A stretch of 64,000 bases of DNA, from assembly GCF_900142325.1 (NCBI RefSeq), contig NZ_FRAM01000001.1:1550001-1614000 (forward strand), read 5' to 3'. Both the position numbers and the translations under genes were made by a program. Below the pieces are notes generated by a model. The model made no database searches. It worked only from the letters and a program-made list of their open reading frames with translations, and had not been told where the DNA came from. The DNA comes from Epilithonimonas mollis. GTDB taxonomy: Bacteria; Bacteroidota; Bacteroidia; Flavobacteriales; Weeksellaceae. Below are positions 34,761 through 42,672 of this stretch, piece after piece; the first letter of the stretch is position 1; each line of letters starts with the position of its first letter.

Positions 34761-35462
34761 TTAAATATAATTATCAAAATCAAAACTTAAGATCTTTCCT
34801 ATTTGCAAAAAACCAGGATTCACATTCAGACCCGCATTTATGGAAATATCTTGATTGGTAATGGGATGTTTAAAATTAAGCTGATGAGCATGCAAAGGCA
34901 TTGCAGTAAGATTAAAACTATTCAGCCATAATTTATTCTGCTTATTGCAACCGTGTTTTCTGCAACCTAAAATCGGATGCAAAATATGTTTGAAATGTTT
35001 TCTTAACTGATGAAACCTTCCCGTTTCCGGGATCGCTTCTACCAAAGAATAACGGGAGGTCTGATGTTTTAGAAATGGCAGATCAATCTCGGAAATCATC
35101 AGCCGTTTATAGTGCGTCACGGCATTTTGAACGATCTCATTTTCATTGGTCAGGTCATAATCAATCGTTTCTTCTTCCTTTGTCCAACCGCGCAGAATCG
35201 CCAGATATTTTTTTTCTACTTCGCGGTTCATAAACTGATTACTCAGTAATTTGAGTGTTTCTTTATCCAACGCAAAAAGCAAAACACCCGAAGTTTTCCG
35301 GTCCAAACGATGAACGAGATGAACCTTTTTCCCAATCTGGTCCGTCAATTTCTCTACAGCATATTCGTCAGCCGGCCCGGCATATTTTGATTTATGAACC
35401 AAAAGTCCACTCGGTTTGTTAATCGCAATAAGGTAGTCGTCCCAATAAAGAATTTCTAGCAT
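34761..35462 (-). CDS. truC: tRNA pseudouridine synthase, TruC-like (RluA family)
   Basis: A 233-residue RluA-family pseudouridine synthase. Catalytic Asp is in LVHRLDRKTSGVLLFAL (about residues 48-64). The C-terminal part GRFHQLRKHFKHILHPILG followed by HGCNKQN matches TruC, which modifies U65 in tRNA, better than RluA/C/D; it lacks the S4 domain of the latter. The extreme C-terminus adds a short extension. It is monocistronic, with a full -33/-7 promoter ending 4 bases before the ATG. Confidence 0.88.
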   Translation of the reverse strand: MLEILYWDDYLIAINKPSGLLVHKSKYAGPADEYAVEKLTDQIGKKVHLVHRLDRKTSGVLLFALDKETLKLLSNQFMNREVEKKYLAILRGWTKEEETIDYDLTNENEIVQNAVTHYKRLMISEIDLPFLKHQTSRYSLVEAIPETGRFHQLRKHFKHILHPILGCRKHGCNKQNKLWLNSFNLTAMPLHAHQLNFKHPITNQDISINAGLNVNPGFLQIGKILSFDFDNYI

Positions 35463-35466
35463 TGGG

Positions 35467-35494
35467 CAAAAGTAGAGATTTTCATTATAATCAA
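35467..35494 (-). promoter_or_regulatory. Promoter of truC
   Basis: Minus strand TTG (35492-35494), 17-bp spacer, TACTTTTG (35467-35474), then CCCA and the ATG. Good consensus match; predicts a leaderless transcript. Confidence 0.65.
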
Positions 35495-35579
35495 TCCTTT
35501 ACGAATCATAAAAAGATTTTATCTTCACTTCAATTGTAACATTTTTGATTGAATATACTCTAAATCTAAAAAAGGACCA

Positions 35580-36077
35580 ATGCAGAACTTACACTTCGAA
35601 GACATTTACCACGATTACCGGAAGAAGATCTTTCGTCTTTGTATGGGTTATGTGAATGATGATGATCTGGCGAAGGATCTTTGTCAGGAAACCTTTGTTG
35701 CGGTTTTCCAGCAGTTGCCAAAGTTCCGTCAGGAAGCAACAGTCGGAACCTGGATTTACAGGATTGCGACGAATATCTGCCTCAGACAAATCAATCTCGA
35801 AAGACGAATGCCAAAAAGCGAACTGCCTTATCAGATCAAGGATAATTCTGAGAAAGACAACAAGCTGGAAAAAGATAAAATGACCGGTTTTCTTTACCAA
35901 TGCATTTCCGAATTGCCGGAAATGGAGAGAATCATTATTTCCCTCGAACTTGAAGAAATGAAACAGTCGGACATTGCGGAAGTTGTAGGAATTTCGCCTG
36001 CCAATGTTAGAGTAAGAATCCACAGAATCAAAGAAAAATTAACCGAAAAATTCAGAAAGTATGGAAACCAATTATAA
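35580..36077 (+). CDS. RNA polymerase sigma factor, sigma-70 family (ECF type)
   Basis: A 165-residue ECF sigma factor: region 2 (about 1-75) with DDLAKDLCQETFVAVFQQL and TWIYRIATNICL, and region 4 (about 105-160) with LPEMERIIISLELEEMKQSDIAEVVGISPANVRVRIHR (cited by its ends LPEMERII and VRVRIHR), the -35 binding helix-turn-helix. The following gene overlaps it by 17 bp and encodes a four-helix membrane protein, a usual position for an anti-sigma or membrane sensor. Its regulon is unknown. Confidence 0.93.
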   Translation: MQNLHFEDIYHDYRKKIFRLCMGYVNDDDLAKDLCQETFVAVFQQLPKFRQEATVGTWIYRIATNICLRQINLERRMPKSELPYQIKDNSEKDNKLEKDKMTGFLYQCISELPEMERIIISLELEEMKQSDIAEVVGISPANVRVRIHRIKEKLTEKFRKYGNQL

Positions 36078-36651
36078 TTTTCAGGATCTCTGGAAACAGA
36101 AAGAAACCAATACACCTGACAGCCGGTTTATCATCAAAAAAGCCAATGCTTACAGGAAAAATCAATTGCTGATATCCTCTTGTCTCATCACTTCTCTTTT
36201 AGCAACCTGCGGTGTTATAATTTGGGTTTGGGTCAGTTTTCCGGATTTGCATGTTCTCACAAAATCAGGAATAATGCTGATTGTTACTGCATTATTATTT
36301 TTCATTTTTTTGAATCTGCAAAAAGTAAAAATTATCAATGGTATCAATCCTTCACTGAGCAATCAGGACTATCTCAAACAGATGAAAATTCTGCAGAAGA
36401 AACAAATGTATATTCAGACCAAAGGTTTTACAATCTATTTCCTCCTAAATTTTTTCGGACTGGCTTTTTATCTTTTTGAATTTACACAAAGAATGTCGGC
36501 TTTATGGGGAGCATTTACTTATTCCCTGATTTTTGCGTGGATTCTTTTTGTATGGTTTTACATCAAGCCGAAAAGAACCCGCAAACAACAGCAGAAAATA
36601 CGGCAAGTCATAGATTCTCTCGAAAGTCTGGAGAAAGGATTTTCAGAATAA
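36061..36651 (+). CDS. Membrane protein coupled to the sigma factor, possible anti-sigma partner
   Basis: A 196-residue protein: N-terminal cytoplasmic 35 residues (NFQDLWKQKETN...AYRKNQL), two membrane helices (about 37-57, 66-84), a cytoplasmic loop with MKILQKKQMYIQTKG, two more helices (about 121-139, 147-166) and a basic coiled tail. No zinc HxxxCxxC anti-sigma motif is present, so any anti-sigma activity would be of another type. The 17-bp overlap with the sigma gene implies coupled translation and supports a functional link. Confidence 0.8.
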   Translation: METNYNFQDLWKQKETNTPDSRFIIKKANAYRKNQLLISSCLITSLLATCGVIIWVWVSFPDLHVLTKSGIMLIVTALLFFIFLNLQKVKIINGINPSLSNQDYLKQMKILQKKQMYIQTKGFTIYFLLNFFGLAFYLFEFTQRMSALWGAFTYSLIFAWILFVWFYIKPKRTRKQQQKIRQVIDSLESLEKGFSE

Positions 36652-36725
36652 GCCTGCTTTTGAGAAACTAAATGAGCAAAAGCAATCTTATACAATTGAA
36701 TACGAAAAATTTGCTGTAAAATTCT

Positions 36726-36733
36726 TATTTTTG
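36726..36733 (+). promoter_or_regulatory. Candidate -7 box for glyS
   Basis: TATTTTTG, 19 bases before the ATG. The nearest TTTG (36710-36713) is only 12 bp away, too close for a standard -33 element. Confidence 0.5.
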
Positions 36734-36752
36734 CACATCAATTAAACTAAAT

Positions 36753-38294
36753 ATGGCAAAGCAAGAAGATGTTTTCAAAAAAGTGGTTTCCCACGCTAAA
36801 GAATATGGTTTTATTTTTCCTTCCAGCGAGATCTATGACGGACTTTCTGCAATCTACGATTATGGACAGAACGGTGCGGAGCTGAAAAATAACATCAAAC
36901 AATACTGGTGGAAAGCGATGGTTCAGCTGAACGAAAATATCGTTGGGATTGATTCTGCCATTTTTATGCATCCTACAATCTGGAAAGCTTCCGGACACGT
37001 AGATGCTTTCAATGACCCGTTGATCGACAACAAAGATTCTAAAAAACGTTTCCGTGCGGATGTTTTGGTGGAGGATTATTGCGCCAAAATAGAAGACAAG
37101 GAAAATAAAGAAATAGAAAAAGCCGCCAAGCGTTTTGGTGATGCTTTTGACAAAGCTCAGTTTGAGGCTACCAATCCAAAAATATTGGAATACCGCGAAA
37201 AAAGAGCGACAATTCTTTCCAGGCTGGCAAAATCTCTTGAAAAAGAAGACCTTGCGGATGTAAAAGCTCTGATTGAAGAATTGGAAATTGCCGATCCTGA
37301 CACAGGTTCTAAAAACTGGACGGAAGTGAGACAGTTCAACCTGATGTTCGGGACGAAATTGGGCGCTTCTGCGGATTCTGCAACAGACCTTTACTTAAGA
37401 CCTGAAACCGCTCAGGGTATTTTTGTGAATTACCTGAATGTTCAGAAAACTTCTCGTCATAAACTGCCTTTCGGGATTGCTCAGATTGGTAAAGCCTTTA
37501 GAAATGAAATAGTTGCGAGACAGTTTATTTTCCGAATGAGAGAATTTGAACAAATGGAAATGCAATATTTTGTTCCGCCGGGAACTGAGCTGGAATTCTA
37601 TGAAAACTGGAAAAAAACACGTCTTAACTGGCATTTGGCTCTTGGTTTGGGCGCAGAAAACTATCGTTTTCACGACCACGAAAAATTGGCGCATTATGCA
37701 AATGCTGCGGCTGATATCGAGTTTAATTTCCCTTTTGGTTTCAAAGAATTGGAAGGCATCCACTCTAGAACAGATTTTGACCTTTCGGCGCACGAGAAAT
37801 TCTCCGGTAGAAAGATCCAGTATTTTGACCCGGAAAGAAATGAGAATTATGTGCCTTACGTTGTAGAAACTTCGGTTGGTCTTGACAGATTGTTTTTGGC
37901 AATTTTCTCTAACTCACTGAAAGATGAAGTTTTGGAAGATGGTTCAGAAAGAACTGTTTTAAGTTTACCGCCAGCTTTGGCTCCTGTAAAAGCGGCGATT
38001 CTTCCGTTAGTTAAAAAAGACGGTTTACCTGCATTTGCTGATAAGATTTTCAATGATCTGAAGTTCGATTTCAATGTGATTTTTGAAGAGAAAGACAGCA
38101 TCGGAAAACGTTACAGAAGACAGGATGCGATTGGAACACCTTTCTGTATCACTGTTGACCACGATTCTTTGAATGACAACACCGTAACTCTGAGATACAG
38201 AGATACAATGGAGCAGGAAAGAGTTCCTGTTTCTGAGCTGAGACGGATTATTGATGAGAAAGTGAATTTCAGGACTTTGCTTTCTAAGATCTAA
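36753..38294 (+). CDS. glyS: Glycine--tRNA ligase, dimeric single-chain type
   Basis: Charges tRNA-Gly. 513 residues, the alpha2 type found in Bacteroidota, archaea and eukaryotes, not the alpha2beta2 form of Proteobacteria. Class II motifs: motif 1 region with TWKASGHVDAFNDPL, motif 2 RNEIVARQFIFRMREFEQME, motif 3 VGLDRLFLAIF; plus the LRPETAQGIFVNY glycine-pocket segment. The C-terminal anticodon-binding domain runs from about 410 (LPPALAPVKAAILPLV) to the end. Monocistronic, with a strong terminator. Confidence 0.97.
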   Translation: MAKQEDVFKKVVSHAKEYGFIFPSSEIYDGLSAIYDYGQNGAELKNNIKQYWWKAMVQLNENIVGIDSAIFMHPTIWKASGHVDAFNDPLIDNKDSKKRFRADVLVEDYCAKIEDKENKEIEKAAKRFGDAFDKAQFEATNPKILEYREKRATILSRLAKSLEKEDLADVKALIEELEIADPDTGSKNWTEVRQFNLMFGTKLGASADSATDLYLRPETAQGIFVNYLNVQKTSRHKLPFGIAQIGKAFRNEIVARQFIFRMREFEQMEMQYFVPPGTELEFYENWKKTRLNWHLALGLGAENYRFHDHEKLAHYANAAADIEFNFPFGFKELEGIHSRTDFDLSAHEKFSGRKIQYFDPERNENYVPYVVETSVGLDRLFLAIFSNSLKDEVLEDGSERTVLSLPPALAPVKAAILPLVKKDGLPAFADKIFNDLKFDFNVIFEEKDSIGKRYRRQDAIGTPFCITVDHDSLNDNTVTLRYRDTMEQERVPVSELRRIIDEKVNFRTLLSKI

Positions 38295-38316
38295 GAAAAT
38301 AATTTTATATAATGAA

Positions 38317-38346
38317 AATCCCAACTTAATCGTTGGGATTTTTTTA
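38317..38346 (+). terminator. Intrinsic terminator of glyS
   Basis: Perfect stem AATCCCAAC (38317-38325) / GTTGGGATT (38332-38340), 6-base loop, then five T. Confidence 0.88.
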
Positions 38347-38352
38347 TTTTTG
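38345..38352 (+). promoter_or_regulatory. Candidate -7 box for the lipoprotein at 38370
   Basis: TATTTTTG overlapping the T-tail of the glyS terminator, 17 bases before the ATG. Confidence 0.4.
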
Positions 38353-38369
38353 AATAAAATTAAATAACT

Positions 38370-39167
38370 ATGAAAAAACTACTTTTTTACTCTTTATTTA
38401 TTGTTTTACTAATAAGCTGTTCTACAAGTGATGATGGAGAAATAGATACTAGTATTTTACCTACAAAAATCATTCACAAATTAAGATTTTTCAACAATTC
38501 TATTTTTACACGAACGTATCAATATGATGGAAATAAAATTAAGTCAATCATTTCAAGTTCAGGTGACAAATTAGAATACTTTTATTCTGGAAATTTGATT
38601 ACTACGGTCAATTATTTTGACGAAAAAAATTCACTAAATGCAACGATAAAAATAGATTACGAAAAGAACAGAATTAAAACTCTGACAAGAAAATACCATG
38701 ATGGTGGTAGTGATTTGATTTTCAATTACACCTGGATCAATGACAATCAGGTGAGAATTCAGAACAACAGATATCTCCCACCCAACACAACTGCTTACAC
38801 CGACGTTTTTTTATCCAACGGAAATATTACAAAAACAATCCGATATTTTAAAAGTACAGGTTATGAAATGGAAGAAAGTCGCAGCTATACCTATGATTCT
38901 AATAGTTTTCCTTTAAAAAATGTTGAAGGCTTTTCAAAAATAATAACCAGCGAGTTAGACGCAGCGCCAGTGATTGCAGACACTCAGGCCAATAATCTTT
39001 TAAAATATACCTATAAACAAATTACCACAGAAAACGGTCAGACACAAGAGACAGCCAATTATACACAAGAACTGAACAGTAACTTTTCTTATAATGCTAA
39101 TGGATTTCCTACAAAATATTTTAACCACAACGATGAGGACGATATTTTGATCGAGTATAATCGTTAA
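38370..39167 (+). CDS. Lipoprotein with YD/RHS-like repeats, unknown function
   Basis: A 265-residue lipoprotein: signal with lipobox ISC (Cys17) followed by an acidic STSDDGEID stretch that often marks surface-exposed lipoproteins in Bacteroidota. The rest has repeats of the form tYqYDGNKIKSI, KLEYFYSGNLI, IDYEKNRIKTL and SYTYDSN, typical of YD/DUF4595-like beta-rich proteins. No enzymatic motif. Flanked by terminators on both sides, so it is a single-gene unit. Confidence 0.78.
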   Translation: MKKLLFYSLFIVLLISCSTSDDGEIDTSILPTKIIHKLRFFNNSIFTRTYQYDGNKIKSIISSSGDKLEYFYSGNLITTVNYFDEKNSLNATIKIDYEKNRIKTLTRKYHDGGSDLIFNYTWINDNQVRIQNNRYLPPNTTAYTDVFLSNGNITKTIRYFKSTGYEMEESRSYTYDSNSFPLKNVEGFSKIITSELDAAPVIADTQANNLLKYTYKQITTENGQTQETANYTQELNSNFSYNANGFPTKYFNHNDEDDILIEYNR

Positions 39168-39185
39168 ATAATCGGAAATAAGAAA

Positions 39186-39225
39186 AAAACTGGGGATTTA
39201 ATTATATTTTTAAATCCCCAGTTTT
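39186..39225. terminator. Strong bidirectional terminator
   Basis: A perfect 15-bp stem (39186-39200 / 39211-39225, core CTGGGGATTTA), loop of 10, with A-tracts and T-tracts on both sides. Shared by the convergent lipoprotein genes. Confidence 0.92.
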
Positions 39226-39653
39226 TATTTCACTCTTGCCAAATGTATCACTTTATTATCCTGAGAAATCAAAAGTGAATCACCTTTCGTTTCGGCGGAA
39301 ATTGTATTTCTTTCATAGAATTCGCCTTCTGAAGTTTTCTTTCTAAAGTCCAGTACAAACTTATTATTATTAGACTCCAAAGTAATTGTTTTTGATTTTC
39401 CATTGTTGATGAAAGTAGCTTTCATACGGCCGCCATCAGCAGCTTTATAGGGAAAAGAATAGGATTCGGTTTTTTTGCCGCCGATTGTCTTTACCATAGA
39501 AGTTGTCGTAACACTGTCGATTTTGCCGTTCTCATCCGTAACGGTTGTTTCTGAAGAATAAGATTCTGAAGTAGACTTTCTGCTTTCATTTTTCTTGCAG
39601 GAAACTAATGTTGAAACTGTAATTAACGTCAAAATAAGAGCATTTTTTTTCAT
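39225..39653 (-). CDS. Small lipoprotein, unknown function
   Basis: A 142-residue protein counted from ATG at 39653 (MKKNALILTL), since this gives a clean lipoprotein signal with lipobox LVSC (Cys19); the longer frame from 39740 would bury it. After the signal comes a Ser/Thr/Glu-rich stretch (KKNESRKSTSESYSSETT), then beta-rich segments around ESYSFPYKAADGGRMKATF and KTITLESNNNKFVLDF. No family recognised. Confidence 0.75.
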   Translation of the reverse strand: MKKNALILTLITVSTLVSCKKNESRKSTSESYSSETTVTDENGKIDSVTTTSMVKTIGGKKTESYSFPYKAADGGRMKATFINNGKSKTITLESNNNKFVLDFRKKTSEGEFYERNTISAETKGDSLLISQDNKVIHLARVK

Positions 39654-39825
39654 AGTTATAGATTTCAGGTTATTGTTATTTTTGAATCGATTACCATACA
39701 ACATTTTAATAATTGCAAAATAATCAGAACAAAAATACACATTTTCATTGTTTTAGTTGAATCCGATTCATAAAAAATCCCTCCATAATTTATGAAAGGA
39801 TATTCTTTTTTATTAATTTCTAATT

Positions 39826-40620
39826 TCAGTTAGTCGCCATTTTTTGTTCCGGCGAATCCAGAATTTGATTCTTCTGTTCCGGATTTTTCAGCCATTGAGA
39901 ACCGGAAAGGTAATTCTGATCCGGATAGTAAATAAAAAGACATGTCCGGTCTTTTATCGTATTGATAATCGGCTGTGCAAGCTCTCTCGGAACAGCAGGG
40001 CAACCCCAGCTTCTTCCTAATCTTTTTTCGGATCTGATAAAATCCTCGCTCACATAGTTGGCACCGTGCATCACAATACACCGTTCCAGAGCATTGTCAT
40101 TATAACCTCTGTCCATCCCGAACAGCCTCATAGAATAACCATTGTCACCATTGTAAGCCTGCTCTGTAACATAAAACCCGAGGCTCGACTGGTGAGAATC
40201 TTCCGTGTTGGAAAAATTCATAGCAAACTCTTCACCGGTTCCTTTTCCGTGAGCAACCAATGTGTTAAACAATACTTTTTTCTCATCCAGATCCAGAACC
40301 CAAAGTCTTTTTTTGTTAGAAGACAAACTAAAATCACAAACCGAAAGCAACTTGGCCGACGGTTCCAGCTTTCCGGATTTTTTCAAATTTTGGAATCCTA
40401 AAAATGCTTTTTCAAAGACTTCAAAATTCAATGTTTCTTCCGTAAACTGAAGCTGTTTATAGATTTCTTCTGCTGGATTTGATGAGAAATTCTGTTTCGG
40501 GCTTAGCTTGATTTCTCTTATCGTATGCTTGGTCTCAGAATTTTTGTTCTCAGAACTTGCCGGATAAAAAGAAGTGGTTATCAAATAGACTAAGCACAGC
40601 AATAGGGGGAATTTCTTCAT
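39826..40620 (-). CDS. Murein L,D-transpeptidase catalytic domain family protein
   Basis: A 264-residue exported protein of the YkuD_2-type family. Signal peptide about 1-18; catalytic region from about 90 on with LVAHGKGTGEEFAMNFSN, RCIVMHGANYV and RLGRSWGCPAVP, giving the His and the nucleophilic Cys of L,D-transpeptidases. Expected in the periplasm to make or cut 3-3 crosslinks or attach proteins to peptidoglycan. The N-terminal 70 residues have no recognised domain. A TAATTTTG box precedes it. Confidence 0.9.
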   Translation of the reverse strand: MKKFPLLLCLVYLITTSFYPASSENKNSETKHTIREIKLSPKQNFSSNPAEEIYKQLQFTEETLNFEVFEKAFLGFQNLKKSGKLEPSAKLLSVCDFSLSSNKKRLWVLDLDEKKVLFNTLVAHGKGTGEEFAMNFSNTEDSHQSSLGFYVTEQAYNGDNGYSMRLFGMDRGYNDNALERCIVMHGANYVSEDFIRSEKRLGRSWGCPAVPRELAQPIINTIKDRTCLFIYYPDQNYLSGSQWLKNPEQKNQILDSPEQKMATN

Positions 40621-40652
40621 TAATTATAAAATTTATTTTTGTATTAGTGGTG

Positions 40653-40660
40653 CAAAATTA
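40653..40660 (-). promoter_or_regulatory. Candidate -7 box for the L,D-transpeptidase gene
   Basis: TAATTTTG on the minus strand, 32 bases before the ATG; a TTTG lies 25 bp further upstream, longer than the usual spacer. Confidence 0.45.
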
Positions 40661-40811
40661 TAGAATAATCATTTTCAGAAGGTTACAAAGATTCTTTTTA
40701 ACGAATTTTTAGGATATTTTAACGTAAAGACTCATTTTCCGAACGATTTTTATTAAGACTTTATTATGATTAGGACGATTAAAATGATAAATTGCAGTAA
40801 AGTTCTGAAGT

Positions 40812-41573
40812 ATGTCAACACTTAAAATTGCAGGCCTAAATCTGGACATTTCATGGAAAAACAAAGAAGAGAATTTCAAAAAAATTGAAGAAGCTTTTCG
40901 TTTCCTTGAAGCTGATTTATTTCTTTTACCGGAGATGTTTCCAACAGGATTTTGTATGGAAGCTGAAGAAGTTGCCGACAGAAATCTAGAAACTTTGGCT
41001 TGGATGAAATCCTTTGCTAAAAACAAAAATTCAGCAGTTGCAGGAAGTGTTTCCGTGGAAGAAAATGGAAAATTCTATAACCGGTTTTATTTTGTTTTTC
41101 CTGACGGCAGTTTCGAATATTACGACAAAAGACATTTGTTTTCTTACTCAGGGGAAGATAAAATCTATACGGCCGGAACAGAGCGAAAAGTCATTGTTTA
41201 TAAAGGATTTAAAATTCTTTTGCAGGTTTGTTTTGATTTGCGGTTTCCTGTTTTTTCAAGAAACCAGAATGATTATGATGCCGTTTTATATGTTGCGAAT
41301 TGGCCAAAGTCCAGAGTTGAAGCTTGGAAATCTCTATTAAAAGCACGTTCAATTGAAAATCAAGCATTTTTGTTTGGATTAAACCGGATTGGAACAGATG
41401 GTTATAACCTGGAGTATGAAGAAAGTTCATTAGTCTATTTCCCTGACGGAAGAGAAACTTCCGAAAGAGATAAAAACCTCATCATCACGGAATGGAATTT
41501 GGATGAATTGAAAGAGTTTAGAAATAAATTTCCTTTTTTGAATGAAAAGGATGAGTTTGAAATTAAGCTTTAA
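40812..41573 (+). CDS. Nitrilase-family amidohydrolase (omega-amidase YafV-like)
   Basis: A 253-residue C-N hydrolase with the Glu-Lys-Cys triad: LLPEMFPTGFCME (Glu), YYDKRHLFSYSGE (Lys) and LLQVCFDLRFPVF (Cys, about residue 139). The overall length and the YDKRHLFS motif fit the YafV/NIT2 group, omega-amidases that hydrolyse alpha-ketoglutaramate or related compounds in methionine salvage and metabolite repair. Substrate assigned by family only. The next gene begins 4 bp later. Confidence 0.9.
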   Translation: MSTLKIAGLNLDISWKNKEENFKKIEEAFRFLEADLFLLPEMFPTGFCMEAEEVADRNLETLAWMKSFAKNKNSAVAGSVSVEENGKFYNRFYFVFPDGSFEYYDKRHLFSYSGEDKIYTAGTERKVIVYKGFKILLQVCFDLRFPVFSRNQNDYDAVLYVANWPKSRVEAWKSLLKARSIENQAFLFGLNRIGTDGYNLEYEESSLVYFPDGRETSERDKNLIITEWNLDELKEFRNKFPFLNEKDEFEIKL

Positions 41574-41577
41574 ATCT

Positions 41578-42360
41578 ATGAAGAATCCTATTCCGTATAA
41601 AATAGCTATAGGAAAAACTTGGTCTTACGATTTTCCAAAAGAAACTTACTGTTTAAACTACTTTAGTTTTACTAGTGCAATTGGTGGTATTGGAAGCACT
41701 CCTCCTGAAATTAAATGTACAGTTAAAATCAAAGATTCGGAACAAAAATTCCTTGAAGAAGTAAATGAGCTTTTTAAAATATATAAAGATACAAATCTCA
41801 CTATTTTAAAAGATAATAATGGCATTTTAAAAATTGAAATCTTTGAATGGACATTTTTTGATTATGATTTTCAATTGATTATTAAAATTGAAAATATATT
41901 AGAAAAATATGTTTTTGAATTAACAAATGATTTTGATTTTTCTCAATCAGAAATAATATTTAAAAACGTTTGTGAGGTTTATAAAGATGGATATAAATAC
42001 ATCGAACCCAAAATCTTTTTTTCTTATAATACGTTCGGACTTGAATTAGCCTGTTTTATGGATAAGATAAATGAAGAAAAATTTTTAAAGAGAATAAATC
42101 AATTGTTAATAGACTTAAATTTTGATGAAGCCAAATATTATCGATGTCAGAATTCTCAAGAGGTAAGTTTTAGAATTTACTTCAGAAAATATCATACCTA
42201 TCTTTCTAAAAAGGGAAAGTACCAATTTGACATTTTAGATTTAGATAATAGTTTATTTACTATTTTTAATCATCTTAACATTCAAAATGGTAGAATGAAA
42301 AATGATTTAAATGTGATTGAAGTAAAACACACAATACAAAATTCTAATTCAATCAATTAG
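41578..42360 (+). CDS. Orphan AT-rich hypothetical protein
   Basis: A 260-residue protein from the ATG at 41578 (MKNPIPYKIAIGKTWSYDF), chosen over the in-frame start at 41542, which lies inside the preceding gene. No signal peptide, membrane helix or known motif. Rich in Phe, Tyr, Asn, Ile and Lys; the DNA is plainly more AT-rich than the neighbours and the codon use is extreme (mostly A/T third bases). That pattern is typical of recently acquired or strain-variable genes. The last 8 bp overlap the end of the convergent trxA. Confidence 0.6.
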   Translation: MKNPIPYKIAIGKTWSYDFPKETYCLNYFSFTSAIGGIGSTPPEIKCTVKIKDSEQKFLEEVNELFKIYKDTNLTILKDNNGILKIEIFEWTFFDYDFQLIIKIENILEKYVFELTNDFDFSQSEIIFKNVCEVYKDGYKYIEPKIFFSYNTFGLELACFMDKINEEKFLKRINQLLIDLNFDEAKYYRCQNSQEVSFRIYFRKYHTYLSKKGKYQFDILDLDNSLFTIFNHLNIQNGRMKNDLNVIEVKHTIQNSNSIN

Positions 42361-42655
42361 AATACTGCTCCAACAACCCCACCAAAGAATTCACATCGTG
42401 AACGCCGCTTTCTTTCCAAAGCAATTCTCCGTTTTTGAAAATCGCTAAAGTCGGAACACCGCGGACACCGTTATCAGCTGCAATCGACGGAAATTGGTCA
42501 ATATCAATTTTTACAATTCTCGCTTTTTCACCAACCTGCTCTTTTACAGAATTCAAAACAGAAGACTGCACTTTGCACGGCTGACACCAGGTGGCAAAAA
42601 AATCCACCAGAACAGGACGTTCGGATTGTATGAGTTCCTTAAATTTTTGTGACAT
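42353..42655 (-). CDS. trxA: Thioredoxin
   Basis: A 100-residue thioredoxin with the redox motif WCQPC (Cys24, Cys27) in place of WCGPC, and the cis-Pro in RGVPTLAIF (about 69-77). Changes in the two residues between the cysteines shift the redox potential. It lies 17 bp behind the MBL/rhodanese gene on the same strand, so it may supply the reductant that releases sulfur from the rhodanese or reduces persulfides, in addition to general disulfide reduction. Cytosolic (no signal peptide). Confidence 0.93.
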   Translation of the reverse strand: MSQKFKELIQSERPVLVDFFATWCQPCKVQSSVLNSVKEQVGEKARIVKIDIDQFPSIAADNGVRGVPTLAIFKNGELLWKESGVHDVNSLVGLLEQYSN

Positions 42656-42672
42656 TATATTATAAGTTAGAT

